Below, piece by piece: positions 16,503 through 24,504 of a stretch of 53,918 nucleotides of DNA. Location of the stretch: NCBI GenBank assembly GCA_004563405.1, contig SFTH01000019.1, forward strand, positions 1 through 53,918, in the 5' to 3' direction. How positions within the stretch are numbered: the first letter of the stretch is position 1; every line of letters begins with the position of its first letter. The translations under genes and the position numbers were made by a program. The DNA is from a bacterium (GTDB lineage: Bacteria; Bacillota; Clostridia; Christensenellales; Aristaeellaceae). The notes below the pieces were generated by a model, which had not been told where the DNA came from, ran no database searches, and worked only from the letters and a program-made list of their open reading frames with translations.

Positions 16503-17877
16503 CGTTTTCAAGCTCCTTTTTCATGATGCGCAGCGCAGTCTGCGGATAGGTTTCGGAAAGCAGCCCCATGGCCGCGAGTATGTATCTCCGGTCGACGCGG
16601 ATTTCGGCCTTCACGGGCCGCAGGGACATGGGCGCGGCCGGGGAGTAGAGCGCGTGGCGGGTGATTTCCGCCGTGCGCGCGGTGTGAATCAGGCAGCCGC
16701 CGGTGGCGACCACCTGGCGCACCTTGCGCAGATCCTTGCCGCTCTGCACATAGGTCAGGCCCATCAGCGTGTAGGTCTCCTCCATGCTGCCCGCATGGCG
16801 CGCCACCGCCGTTTCGATGGCGAGACAGGCCAGCGCGTAATCCAGCTGCTCCAGCTCGCTGCCGGGCTCGGGCACGCGGTCCGTGTGCTCGGCCAGCAGG
16901 TCGATCAGCGCCTCCGCGCGATCGGGAGAGAGCTGGGCCAGCTCGCAGACCCGCTTCAGGCCCGCGGCCTCCACGATACCCCGGATGGAGTAGCGCATGC
17001 CGATGTCGCCCTCCACGGTGCGCTTGGCGTAGGGTTCCGGCAGCCCCTTGTACACGGTATCCGCCGCGCCGGGCATGCCGTCGGCCATGGAGTAGACGTC
17101 CGTGGTCGCGCCGCCCACATCCACGGCGATCAGGTCGCCGATGCCGCTCTCGCCCTCGCAGCCCTGCGCCAGCAGCTCCATGGCCTTCATCACGGCCGAG
17201 GGCGTGGGCATCAGTATGCCGGAGATCAGCGAGGCCGCCCGGGAGAGGCCCTTGGCCTGAATGATCTTGGTGAGGAAGATTTCGCGGATCTTCCTTCGGG
17301 TGGGCTCGGTGTTCAGGACGCCGAAGCGGGGCATGACGTTTTCACAGATGTGCACCTCGCGCCCCTCGAGGATGCGCGCGCACTCCCGGGCGGCGGAGCG
17401 GTTGCCCGCGATCACCACCGGGAAGGGGACGTTCGCCCCGGCCAGCATGCGCGCGTTGTGCAGGATACATTCGCTGTTGCCGCCGTCCGTGCCGCCCACC
17501 AGCAGGAAGATGTCCGGGTTCTCCCGGAGGATCTCCTCCACGTCGTCCTCGGTCAGCTGGAAGGAGTACACCTTCAGCACCTTTGCACCCGCGCCCAGGC
17601 TGGCCTGCCGGGCCGCCTCGGCGGTGAGCTCCGGCACGAGGCCGCTGGCGATCATGCGCAGGCCGCCGGCTGCCGAGGAGCAGGCGTAGCGCGCCGCAAA
17701 TTCAAGCGGCCCGGTCTGCTTCTCCAGATTGCGAAGGGCGTTCTCCAGCCCCTCGCCAACGTCGGTCTGCACCGTGGTGTAGGCCTGCGCCGTGCCCAGC
17801 AGGCGCTCGCCGTCCACATCCACGGCCGTCACCTTGGTGTAGGTGCTGCCGAAGTCGATCAGCAGGATGGGCTTCAT
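16486..17877 (-). CDS. glmL: Glutamate mutase reactivating ATPase, MutL/GlmL family
   Basis: A 463-residue ASKHA-fold protein believed to reactivate glutamate mutase by exchanging damaged cobalamin. The N-terminal phosphate-1 motif is LLIDFGSTYTK; the phosphate-2 region is DLIAVDVGGATTDVYS; LLVGGTDGG lies between them. The gene sits between glmS and glmE in the order glmS-glmL-glmE known from Clostridia, and overlaps both (4 bases with glmS, 17 with glmE). No unusual features were seen. The chaperone-like role is taken from the family and context. Confidence 0.94.
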   Translation of the reverse strand: MKPILLIDFGSTYTKVTAVDVDGERLLGTAQAYTTVQTDVGEGLENALRNLEKQTGPLEFAARYACSSAAGGLRMIASGLVPELTAEAARQASLGAGAKVLKVYSFQLTEDDVEEILRENPDIFLLVGGTDGGNSECILHNARMLAGANVPFPVVIAGNRSAARECARILEGREVHICENVMPRFGVLNTEPTRRKIREIFLTKIIQAKGLSRAASLISGILMPTPSAVMKAMELLAQGCEGESGIGDLIAVDVGGATTDVYSMADGMPGAADTVYKGLPEPYAKRTVEGDIGMRYSIRGIVEAAGLKRVCELAQLSPDRAEALIDLLAEHTDRVPEPGSELEQLDYALACLAIETAVARHAGSMEETYTLMGLTYVQSGKDLRKVRQVVATGGCLIHTARTAEITRHALYSPAAPMSLRPVKAEIRVDRRYILAAMGLLSETYPQTALRIMKKELENDGYSE

Positions 17878-18299
17878 GCCGTCTCATCCTCCATGTGAAG
17901 CAGCTCCCGCAGCGCCTGAATGGTGGTCTCCGGGGCCGTGTTCGGGGGAAAGGCGCGGTCGAAGCCCATCTCCTTGAAGCGCTTCTCCACGTCCTCAAAC
18001 TTCTGCTTGCCGATGACGATGTTGCCGCCCACCAGCAGCGGAATGCCCTTCAGGCCCGCCTCGTCGCACTTTTCACGCATGCCGCGGCAGTCCAGTTCGC
18101 CCTGTCCGTACAGGGAGGAGATGACGATTGCGTCCGCGGCGGATTCGATGGCCGCGGCGATGTACTCCTCCTGCGACACCATCACGCCCAGGTTCACCAC
18201 GTCGAACCCGGCCTCCGTGAAGGCGTGGTAGAGTATCTTGTTGCCGACCGCGTGCACATCCGCTCCGATTACGCCGATAACCAGAACCTTCTTCTTCAT
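17874..18299 (-). CDS. glmS: Methylaspartate (glutamate) mutase, B12-binding subunit S
   Basis: A 141-residue cobalamin-binding subunit that joins GlmE to form active glutamate mutase. The Rossmann-like B12 domain starts directly after the start codon. The base-off/His-on signature D14-V-H16-A-V-G19 is intact, followed by the SSLYGQGE and LLVGGN loops typical of the fold. I chose the ATG at 18299 (AGGAG at good spacing) and not the in-frame start 66 bases upstream. It should not be confused with glucosamine-6-phosphate synthase, which has the same symbol. Two hairpins lie in the short spacer upstream. Confidence 0.96.
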   Translation of the reverse strand: MKKKVLVIGVIGADVHAVGNKILYHAFTEAGFDVVNLGVMVSQEEYIAAAIESAADAIVISSLYGQGELDCRGMREKCDEAGLKGIPLLVGGNIVIGKQKFEDVEKRFKEMGFDRAFPPNTAPETTIQALRELLHMEDETA

Positions 18300-18340
18300 T
18301 GTTCGAGACTCCTTTGCGTTGTTGACTGTTATCCATACGG

Positions 18341-18398
18341 GCAGCCCGAGGGCTGCTGAGCACAATACCAGGCTTCAGAACCGCGTGCGGTTCTGAAG
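18341..18398 (-). other. Two consecutive hairpins ahead of glmS
   Basis: CTTCAGAACCGC (18373-18384) pairs perfectly with 18387-18398, and GCAGCCC pairs with GGGCTGC at about 18341-18357. The first overlaps the stop codon of the preceding gene. Neither has a U-run, so they more likely affect mRNA processing or stability than termination. Confidence 0.5.
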
Positions 18399-19307
18399 GT
18401 TTGTCAGACTCTCCTGCGAGTGCTCTCCCACGAAGCCGATGAGCAGATAGCGGTTCTGCTGGTTGTCGTAGACGATTTCGTGGTTGAGTCGGAAGCCGAC
18501 GATCTTGCCGGTGGAGGTCACATGGGTGCGGGGACCGCTGCACTCGTGCAGCCGGTCGCCCACCGCGATGTGGCTCTCGTCGTGGTAATGTACGGGCAGA
18601 TCCCGCGAGATATCCTCGTTCACCCGGCGCTCCAGCTCGAACAGGTCGATCTGCGGCGGCCGGTCCTGGAAGGCCAGAATGAAGCCGTGGTGAATGTCGT
18701 CGTGCTTGCAGATGGTCACCAGATCCGGCTCCATGTGCATCTCGCACAGATCCTCCGCCGTGTGAGCCATCAGACGGTAGGGCAGGGACTTGTGGACGAT
18801 GTTTACGAACTCGTCCGGCTCCGGTCCGAACATCGTCGGACGGCTGATGACGATCTGCTCGCCCACGCCGATCATCAGGTCGCAGTTGCGGGGAAGCAGG
18901 GGATAGATCAGGTCGAAGTGTTCCACGATGACCCGCTTGCCCAGGCCGATGGCCTCCATGATGGCCTCGGCGAGAATGTGGGGCTGGGTGAAGCCGGTTT
19001 CAAAGCGGATGTCCAGGTGATAGGTGTGGGGCGTGTAGAAGCCCCGACATTCGCCCACGTCCAGAATCGGCAGCGGGCGCACGTTCACGCCGTCGTCGTC
19101 GTTGGTCAGCTCCAGACCGGGAAACATGCCGCGCACAAGCGCGCTCTTGCCCGATCCCGCGTCGCCGATGAAGCCGATCAGCTTGTCATAGGGGCTGAGA
19201 TAGAGCTGGGCGATCTGCATGCCCAGGTCGTAGATGCGGGTGCGCCCGCGGGGGGCGAAGAAGGACGCCTGAATCAGGCTCTTTTGCATGCGGTGGATGT
19301 AGGGCAC
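18375..19307 (-). CDS. P-loop protein with alanyl-tRNA-synthetase 'second additional domain'-like C-terminus, role unknown
   Basis: A 310-residue protein with a GTG start at 19307 (GGAGG 7 bases upstream). Residues 48-55 read GDAGSGKS, a Walker A motif, followed by LELTNDDDGVNVRPLP, so the N-terminal half is a P-loop NTPase. The C-terminal third has HYHDESH and HECSGPRTH, His/Cys spacing reminiscent of the zinc site in the editing domain of alanyl-tRNA synthetase. Similar proteins are, from memory, commonly annotated by that domain and found next to glutamate mutase genes. No catalytic role is known to me. It sits between citC and glmS in the leftward operon, which suggests a maintenance or control function for the pathway. 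Confidence 0.8.
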   Translation of the reverse strand: MPYIHRMQKSLIQASFFAPRGRTRIYDLGMQIAQLYLSPYDKLIGFIGDAGSGKSALVRGMFPGLELTNDDDGVNVRPLPILDVGECRGFYTPHTYHLDIRFETGFTQPHILAEAIMEAIGLGKRVIVEHFDLIYPLLPRNCDLMIGVGEQIVISRPTMFGPEPDEFVNIVHKSLPYRLMAHTAEDLCEMHMEPDLVTICKHDDIHHGFILAFQDRPPQIDLFELERRVNEDISRDLPVHYHDESHIAVGDRLHECSGPRTHVTSTGKIVGFRLNHEIVYDNQQNRYLLIGFVGEHSQESLTNLQNRTRF

Positions 19308-19319
19308 GGGGAGACCTCC

Positions 19320-20306
19320 TCAGCTTTTCAGGCTGCTTAAATATTGATAGGTACATTCGGGCACCAATGGTTTGATTTCTGCGAGCCTGCCCGCGTCCAG
19401 AAGGGCGCGCACCCGGGACGCACTCACCGGCGCGCCGTCCAGCTCCAGGCGGGATATCTCAACCACTTGAACGCCCCAAGTGGGCAGTTGGGCCTTCAGG
19501 CGGGCGTTGTAGGCATTGGTCACGGGGCACAGGGGCTCCGTGCCCACGAAGCGCCATTGGATGTTCAGCGCAGGCGCAATTCTCTCGCCAAAGAGGCGCA
19601 CGTCCAGGTCGCAGCGGATCCCCTCCACCCGCGCCTTGTCCCGGATGAAGTATTCCGGGAAGGTGGCGGAGGAGACCATGTAGGGCCCCGAGGGATGGAC
19701 ATACACGTTCTTGAGATCTGCGCAGGCCTCCCGCGCCAGCCGAAGCCGTTCCTCCGGGGGAAAGGGCCCGTGGTTTTCGGACAGGATGAACAGGTGCAGC
19801 GCGTCGCAGCGCGCCGCAGCGGTTTCGATGAGATGGCGGTGTCCGAGGGTGAAGGGGCTGCAGTTGGCCACGATGCCGCCCGCGCCGCCCACACAGGCAT
19901 CGGGCCCGGGAAGCGACGCCAGATAGCGTTCGAGGCCGTTCGGGCGGTCCTCCATCAGCAGGCAATCCCCGGACTGTGCGACCCGGTGAAAGCCCATCTG
20001 GCGGAACAGGGCGTCGTTCTCCGGCTTGGTGAAGAGCATCAGATGCGTAACGCCCCGGTCGAAGGCCTCCCGGCGCAGCTCGGTCAGCAGCCGTGCACAG
20101 AGATCCTCGCCCCGGCGCTCGGGATCGACCGCCACGCACTTGACCGTCTGCCCATCCAGAGATGCGGTGGCGATGATGCTTCCATCTTCCACCAGCGCGG
20201 CGGAGAAGGACACGCCCTCGTCATAGTCCAGGCCGCAGGACTGAAGAAAGGCCCGGAGCCTCGTCCGCGCGGCGCCTCGCATGGGCCGACCCGTCTCCAG
20301 ATACAT
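19320..20306 (-). CDS. citC: [Citrate/citramalate lyase] ligase
   Basis: Acetylates the prosthetic-group thiol on the lyase acyl carrier protein using acetate and ATP, turning the lyase on. At 328 residues it has an N-terminal GNAT-like part (VKCVAVDPERRGEDL) and a C-terminal nucleotidyltransferase domain with GGIVANCSPFTLGHRHLI, the HxGH-type adenylate site, and the later SASRVRALL block. I chose ATG 20306 with AGGGGG seven bases upstream; a GTG six bases earlier is too close. It heads the leftward operon and is divergent from citDEF, whose product it activates. Confidence 0.94.
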   Translation of the reverse strand: MYLETGRPMRGAARTRLRAFLQSCGLDYDEGVSFSAALVEDGSIIATASLDGQTVKCVAVDPERRGEDLCARLLTELRREAFDRGVTHLMLFTKPENDALFRQMGFHRVAQSGDCLLMEDRPNGLERYLASLPGPDACVGGAGGIVANCSPFTLGHRHLIETAAARCDALHLFILSENHGPFPPEERLRLAREACADLKNVYVHPSGPYMVSSATFPEYFIRDKARVEGIRCDLDVRLFGERIAPALNIQWRFVGTEPLCPVTNAYNARLKAQLPTWGVQVVEISRLELDGAPVSASRVRALLDAGRLAEIKPLVPECTYQYLSSLKS

Positions 20307-20331
20307 CCGCACACCCCCTGATTCTAGGCAA

Positions 20332-20360
20332 AGTATAGCAGAAAATGAAGGCGGTGTAAA
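20332..20360 (-). promoter_or_regulatory. Promoter of the citC-glm-mal operon
   Basis: On the minus strand TTTACA (20355-20360) and TATACT (20332-20337) are 17 bases apart, about 25 bases from the citC start. No other convincing promoter was found down to mal, so it may drive all six genes. Confidence 0.75.
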
Positions 20361-20370
20361 TGAAACATAG

Positions 20371-20399
20371 TTGTCAAAAAGAGAATTCTATTATATAAT
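20371..20399 (+). promoter_or_regulatory. Promoter of the citDEF-hydratase operon
   Basis: TTGTCA (20371-20376) and TATAAT (20394-20399) with a 17-base spacer. It stands back to back with the citC promoter, only 10 bases apart, so both could be controlled by a protein bound between them. Confidence 0.85.
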
Positions 20400-20459
20400 A
20401 GTACAGGAATGATCTATATCAATTCATATCGCATGTGGGAAAGAAGGAGACGATGCACC

Positions 20460-20729
20460 ATGGCAGAGATCGTCAGGCGGGCGACTGCGGGCACGCTGGA
20501 ATCCAGCGACGCCTATGTGGAGCTGGAACCCGGCGCGGGCGAAATTGAGATCGAGCTCGATTCCGTGGTCGAGGGTCAGTTCGGCGCGCAGATTCGCCGC
20601 GTGGTTGCGGAAGTACTCAATGAACAGGGCGTTGGGAGCGCGCGGGTGAAGCTCGTGGATCGCGGCGCGCTGGACTGCGTGATACGCGCGCGGGTGGAGA
20701 CCGCCGTCGCGCGGGCAAAGGGGGAATGA
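20460..20729 (+). CDS. citD: Citrate/citramalate lyase acyl carrier protein (gamma subunit)
   Basis: An 89-residue acyl carrier protein that holds the phosphoribosyl-dephospho-CoA arm of the lyase. The modified Ser lies in AGTLESSD (Ser15 by alignment with Klebsiella CitD Ser14). Start ATG at 20460 follows AAGGAGACG. It overlaps citE as ATGA. Given the neighbouring glutamate mutase and methylaspartate lyase genes, the substrate is more likely citramalate than citrate. Confidence 0.95.
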   Translation: MAEIVRRATAGTLESSDAYVELEPGAGEIEIELDSVVEGQFGAQIRRVVAEVLNEQGVGSARVKLVDRGALDCVIRARVETAVARAKGE

Positions 20730-21619
20730 GCGTGCGCCGTTCCATGTTGTTTTTGCCGGGCAATACGCCCAACATCATCGTAAACGCGGAGATCCTGGGC
20801 GCGGACGCGGTGATTCTCGACCTGGAGGACGCGGTTGCCCCCACGGAGAAGGATGCGGCGCGCATTCTCGTGCGCAACGCCATCGGCCGCATGGGCTTTG
20901 GCGGATGTGAGGTCATCGTGCGCATCAATTCCACGGACACGCCCTTCTGGCAGAGGGATCTGGACGAAATAATTCCCGTGCGCCCCAGCCTCATCATGCC
21001 GCCCAAGACCAGCTGCGCGGAGGATGTGCGCCGGGTGGACGCTTACATCGCCGCGCTGGAGGAGAAGCTGGGCATGGAGCGAAACAGCGTTCGCCTCATC
21101 CCGCTGATCGAGACCGCGCTGGGCGTGGAGAACGCCTTTGAGATCGCCTCGGCCTCGCCCCGCGTGGAGGCCATCTTCCTGGGCGGCGAGGATCTGACCG
21201 CAGACCTGCGCTGCAAGCGCACCAAGGAGGGCCGGGAGATCTTCTATGCGAGGAGCCGGATGGTGTGCGCGGCCCGGGCCGCGGGCGTGGAGGTCTATGA
21301 CACGCCCTTTACCGACGTCAACGACGACGAGGGCATCTACGACGACGCGAGATGCGCAAAGAGCCTGGGCTTTACGGGCAAATCCGCCATTTCGCCCCGG
21401 CATGTGAAGGCCATCAACGAGGTCTTCAGCCCAACGTTGCAGGAGATCGACTACGCCTACGAGGTCATGGAGGCCATACGCGAGGGCGAGCGCCAGGGCA
21501 AGGGTGCGGTGGCCCTGCGGGGCAAGATGATCGACGCGCCCATCGTGGCGCGCGCGCAGCAGACCATCGCCATGGCCGAGGCGCTGGGAATGGGAAGGAG
21601 CGATCGGGATGCAGAGTAA
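20726..21619 (+). CDS. citE: Citrate/citramalate lyase beta subunit (citramalyl-ACP lyase)
   Basis: A 297-residue HpcH/HpaI-family TIM barrel that cleaves the acyl-carrier-bound substrate, releasing oxaloacetate (from citrate) or pyruvate (from citramalate) and leaving acetyl-ACP. The start LFLPGNTPNII, DAVILDLEDAV (with Mg-binding acidic residues), LIPLIETALGV and FLGGEDLTADL are characteristic. It overlaps citD by 4 bases and citF by 11. Nothing in the motifs alone tells citrate from citramalate. Confidence 0.95.
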   Translation: MSVRRSMLFLPGNTPNIIVNAEILGADAVILDLEDAVAPTEKDAARILVRNAIGRMGFGGCEVIVRINSTDTPFWQRDLDEIIPVRPSLIMPPKTSCAEDVRRVDAYIAALEEKLGMERNSVRLIPLIETALGVENAFEIASASPRVEAIFLGGEDLTADLRCKRTKEGREIFYARSRMVCAARAAGVEVYDTPFTDVNDDEGIYDDARCAKSLGFTGKSAISPRHVKAINEVFSPTLQEIDYAYEVMEAIREGERQGKGAVALRGKMIDAPIVARAQQTIAMAEALGMGRSDRDAE

Positions 21620-23024
21620 GCTGGTCGGAAGCATGCGCGAGGCCATCCGGCTCGCGGGGCTCAGGAGCGGCATGTCCGTCTCCTTTCACCATCACCTGAG
21701 AAACGGCGACTACACCCTCAACATGGTGCTGGAGCAGATTGCGGAAATGGGCATACGGGATCTGACGCTGAACGCCAGCTCCATCTTCGACATTCACGCT
21801 CCCGCGCTGGAGGAGCACATCCGCAACCATGTGGTTTCCCGGATATGCACGAATTACATGTCCGCCGGACTGGGGCGGCGCATCTCCGAGGGGCTCATGG
21901 AGGCGCCCGTGGAGTTTCGCACCCACGGCGGCCGGCCCCGGGACATCGCCCTGGGTGTGACGCCCATCGACGTGGCCTTCGTGGCTGCGCCCACCGCGGA
22001 CTGCGCGGGAAACTGCTCCGGCAAGTACGGCCCCTCCGCCTGCGGAAGTCTGGGCTATGCATTCCCGGACGCGATGTACGCCAAAAAGGTGGTCGTCATC
22101 ACCGACAACCTGGTGGACTATCCCATGCAGGACTGGTCGATTCCCGAGATCTATGTGGACTATGTGGTGCAGGTTCCGGCCATCGGCAATCCCGGCGGCA
22201 TCGTCTCCGGCACCACGAAGATCACCCGCGACCCGGTGGGCCTCGTGATGGCCGAGCGCGCCGTGCAGGTGATTCAAAATTCTGGTCTGCTGAAGGACGG
22301 CTTTTCCTTCCAGACCGGCGCGGGCGGCGCTTCGCTGGCTGCGGCAAAGTTTCTGATGGATGTGATGTTGAAGGAGAAGATTCAGGGATCCTTCGCCTCC
22401 GGCGGCATCACTGGCTATCTGGTGGACATGCTCAATGCGGGCTGCTTCCGTTCGCTGATGGACGTGCAGTGCTTCGATCTGAAGGCCGTGGAGTCCATCC
22501 GCAGCAATCCGGCCCATCAGGAGATCTCCGCCATGCAGTACGCAAGTCCATCCGCTGCAAGCGCGGTGGTGGACCGGCTGGACGTGGTCATCCTGGGCGC
22601 GACCGAGGTGGACACGGATTTCAACGTCAACGTCCACACCGATTCCAACGGTTCCATCATGGGCGGCTCCGGCGGACACAGCGACACCGCGGCGGGCGCG
22701 AAGCTCTCCATGATCATCGCGCCGCTGTTCCGCGCGCGCCTGCCCATCGTCACCGACCGCGTCTCCTGCATCTCCACGCCCGGGCGGGACGTGGACGTGC
22801 TGGTCACCCAGCGGGGCATCGCGGTCAACCCGAAGAACGCGGAGCTCAGGCAGCGCCTGAAGGACGCGGGGCTGCCCGTGGTGGACATCCACGAGCTCAA
22901 GGAGATCGCCGAGCGCATCACCGGCCGGCCGGAGAAGCTGCCGGAGGGCGGGCGGCCGGTCGCAAAGGTCATCTATCGGGACGGAACGCAGATCGACACC
23001 ATCCGCTGCGTCGCGTCCAAGTGA
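21609..23024 (+). CDS. citF: Citrate/citramalate lyase alpha subunit (ACP transferase)
   Basis: A 471-residue CoA-transferase-like subunit that swaps acetate for citrate or citramalate on the ACP arm. Blocks include SFHHHLRNGDY, GKYGPSACGSLGYAFPDA, FQTGAGGASLAAAKFL, DTDFNVNVHTDSNG and GGSGGHSDTAAG, all typical of CitF. Well-known CitF proteins are about 510 residues; this one starts where their residue ~40 would be, with AGGAG before ATG 21609 inside citE, so a short N-terminus appears genuine. The gene ends 11 bases before the hydratase alpha subunit. Confidence 0.95.
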   Translation: MQSKLVGSMREAIRLAGLRSGMSVSFHHHLRNGDYTLNMVLEQIAEMGIRDLTLNASSIFDIHAPALEEHIRNHVVSRICTNYMSAGLGRRISEGLMEAPVEFRTHGGRPRDIALGVTPIDVAFVAAPTADCAGNCSGKYGPSACGSLGYAFPDAMYAKKVVVITDNLVDYPMQDWSIPEIYVDYVVQVPAIGNPGGIVSGTTKITRDPVGLVMAERAVQVIQNSGLLKDGFSFQTGAGGASLAAAKFLMDVMLKEKIQGSFASGGITGYLVDMLNAGCFRSLMDVQCFDLKAVESIRSNPAHQEISAMQYASPSAASAVVDRLDVVILGATEVDTDFNVNVHTDSNGSIMGGSGGHSDTAAGAKLSMIIAPLFRARLPIVTDRVSCISTPGRDVDVLVTQRGIAVNPKNAELRQRLKDAGLPVVDIHELKEIAERITGRPEKLPEGGRPVAKVIYRDGTQIDTIRCVASK

Positions 23025-23035
23025 GGAGGAAGGAT

Positions 23036-23875
23036 ATGAGAAACATTGAAGCCCGGAAGGTGACGGAGGTCGTCCGCCGCCTGTGCATCGAGGCCAACTG
23101 CCATCTGCCCGGAGACATGAAGGAGCGCATCACGGCCTGCCGCGCCTGCGAGACTTTCCCCGTGGCCCAGGGCATCCTCGATCAGATCATCGAGAACTAC
23201 GAAATTGCCGACCGAAACGACGTGCCCATCTGCCAGGACACGGGCCTCGCCTGCGTGTTCATCGAGTTGGGCCAGGAAGTTCACGTGGAGGGCGATCTGG
23301 AGGAGGCCATTCACGAGGGCGTCCGCCAGGGCTACATCGACGGCTATCTGAGAAAATCCGTGGTGCGCGACCCGCTGGATCGCGTCAACACCGGCGACAA
23401 CACCCCCGCCATGATCTACTACAACCTCGTGCCCGGGGACGGACTCAAGATCACCGTGGCCCCCAAGGGCGCGGGCAGCGAGAACATGAGCCAGATCAGG
23501 ATGCTCAAGCCCTCCGACGGCCTCCAGGGCGTGAAGGACTTCGTGCTGCGCGTGGTGGAGGAGGCCGGTCCGAATCCCTGCCCGCCCATCGTCGTGGGCG
23601 TGGGCATCGGCGGCACCTTCGACAAGGCGGCGCTGATGGCCAAGCAGGCGCTGGTGCGCCCGCTGGACGAGCGCAACGCCGATCCCTTCTACGCCGCGCT
23701 GGAGGAGGAGCTTCTGGAGAAGATCAACGCGCTGGGCGTCGGCCCCCAGGGACTGGGCGGACGCACGACCGCGCTGGCGGTGAACATCGTAAAGTGCCCC
23801 ACCCACATCGCGGCGCTGCCCGTGGCCGTGAACATCAACTGCCATGTGACCCGCCACAAGACGGAGGTGATTTGA
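23036..23875 (+). CDS. Fumarase-type hydratase alpha subunit, probable mesaconase
   Basis: A 279-residue class I (iron-sulfur) fumarate/tartrate hydratase alpha subunit. Start ATG 23036 follows GAGGAAGGA. CQDTG near residue 66 and later Cys residues (NPCPP, VKCPTH) are candidate ligands of the [4Fe-4S] cluster; GIGGTFDKAA and GLGGRTTALAV are family blocks. Between methylaspartate ammonia-lyase (makes mesaconate) and citramalate lyase (uses citramalate) the pathway needs mesaconate hydration, so I infer (S)-2-methylmalate dehydratase activity, EC 4.2.1.34. A plain fumarase role cannot be excluded from sequence. Confidence 0.9.
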   Translation: MRNIEARKVTEVVRRLCIEANCHLPGDMKERITACRACETFPVAQGILDQIIENYEIADRNDVPICQDTGLACVFIELGQEVHVEGDLEEAIHEGVRQGYIDGYLRKSVVRDPLDRVNTGDNTPAMIYYNLVPGDGLKITVAPKGAGSENMSQIRMLKPSDGLQGVKDFVLRVVEEAGPNPCPPIVVGVGIGGTFDKAALMAKQALVRPLDERNADPFYAALEEELLEKINALGVGPQGLGGRTTALAVNIVKCPTHIAALPVAVNINCHVTRHKTEVI

Positions 23876-24433
23876 ATGACCCGAAAGATTCATACGCCCC
23901 TCACCCGGGAGGACGCGCGTGCCCTGCGCGCCGGGGAGAGCTGCCTGCTGACCGGAACCATCTACACCGCCCGGGATGCCGCCCACAAGCGGCTCTGCGA
24001 GCTGGCGGACGCGGGCAAGCCCCTGCCCATGGACATCGAAAACGCCATCATCTACTTCGTGGGGCCCACTCCGGCAAAGCCCGGACAGGCCATCGGCTCC
24101 GCCGGCCCCACCACCTCCTACCGCATGGACGCCTATTCGCCCACGCTCATTGCCCTGGGCCAGACCGGCATGATCGGCAAGGGCAAGCGCAGCGCGGAGG
24201 TGGTTGCCGCCATGAAGGAGCACGGCGCGGTGTACTTCGGCGCGATCGGCGGCTGCGGCGCGTTGCTGAGCAAGTGCATCAAGAAGGCGGAGCTCGTCGC
24301 CTATGAGGATCTGGGAGCCGAGGCCATCCGCCGGCTGGAGGTTGAGGACTTCCCCGTGGTGGTCATCATCGACAGCGAGGGCAACAATCTCTACGAGAGC
24401 GGACGCCAGGCCTATCTGGACAGCCTGAAGTAG
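23876..24433 (+). CDS. Fumarase-type hydratase beta subunit, probable mesaconase
   Basis: A 185-residue partner of the preceding subunit. The ATG follows the previous stop codon with no gap, and GGAGG lies 10 bases upstream. Family blocks are LLTGTIYTARDAAHKRL, IIYFVGPTPAKPG, GSAGPTTSYRMD and YFGAIGGCGAL. The alpha and beta chains together make the two-domain enzyme; here they are separate, as in tartrate dehydratase and many anaerobes. A terminator follows directly, ending the rightward operon. Confidence 0.92.
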   Translation: MTRKIHTPLTREDARALRAGESCLLTGTIYTARDAAHKRLCELADAGKPLPMDIENAIIYFVGPTPAKPGQAIGSAGPTTSYRMDAYSPTLIALGQTGMIGKGKRSAEVVAAMKEHGAVYFGAIGGCGALLSKCIKKAELVAYEDLGAEAIRRLEVEDFPVVVIIDSEGNNLYESGRQAYLDSLK

Positions 24434-24450
24434 AGGCAAAGCGCATTTTG

Positions 24451-24485
24451 GGCGGAGGAAGGGCCTTCCTCCGCCGCATTTCTTT
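24451..24485 (+). terminator. Terminator of the citDEF-hydratase operon
   Basis: GGCGGAGGAAGG (24451-24462) and CCTTCCTCCGCC (24464-24475) form a 12-bp perfect arm pair, followed by GCATTTCTTTG. It lies 17 bases after the hydratase stop. Confidence 0.85.
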
Positions 24486-24504
24486 GATCGAGGGGGAGGG
24501 GCGC

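Noticed and set aside
18300..18372. Possible cobalamin riboswitch upstream of the B12-dependent mutase
   Set aside because: The gap is only about 75 bases and lacks the B12-box; two plain hairpins explain the visible structure.
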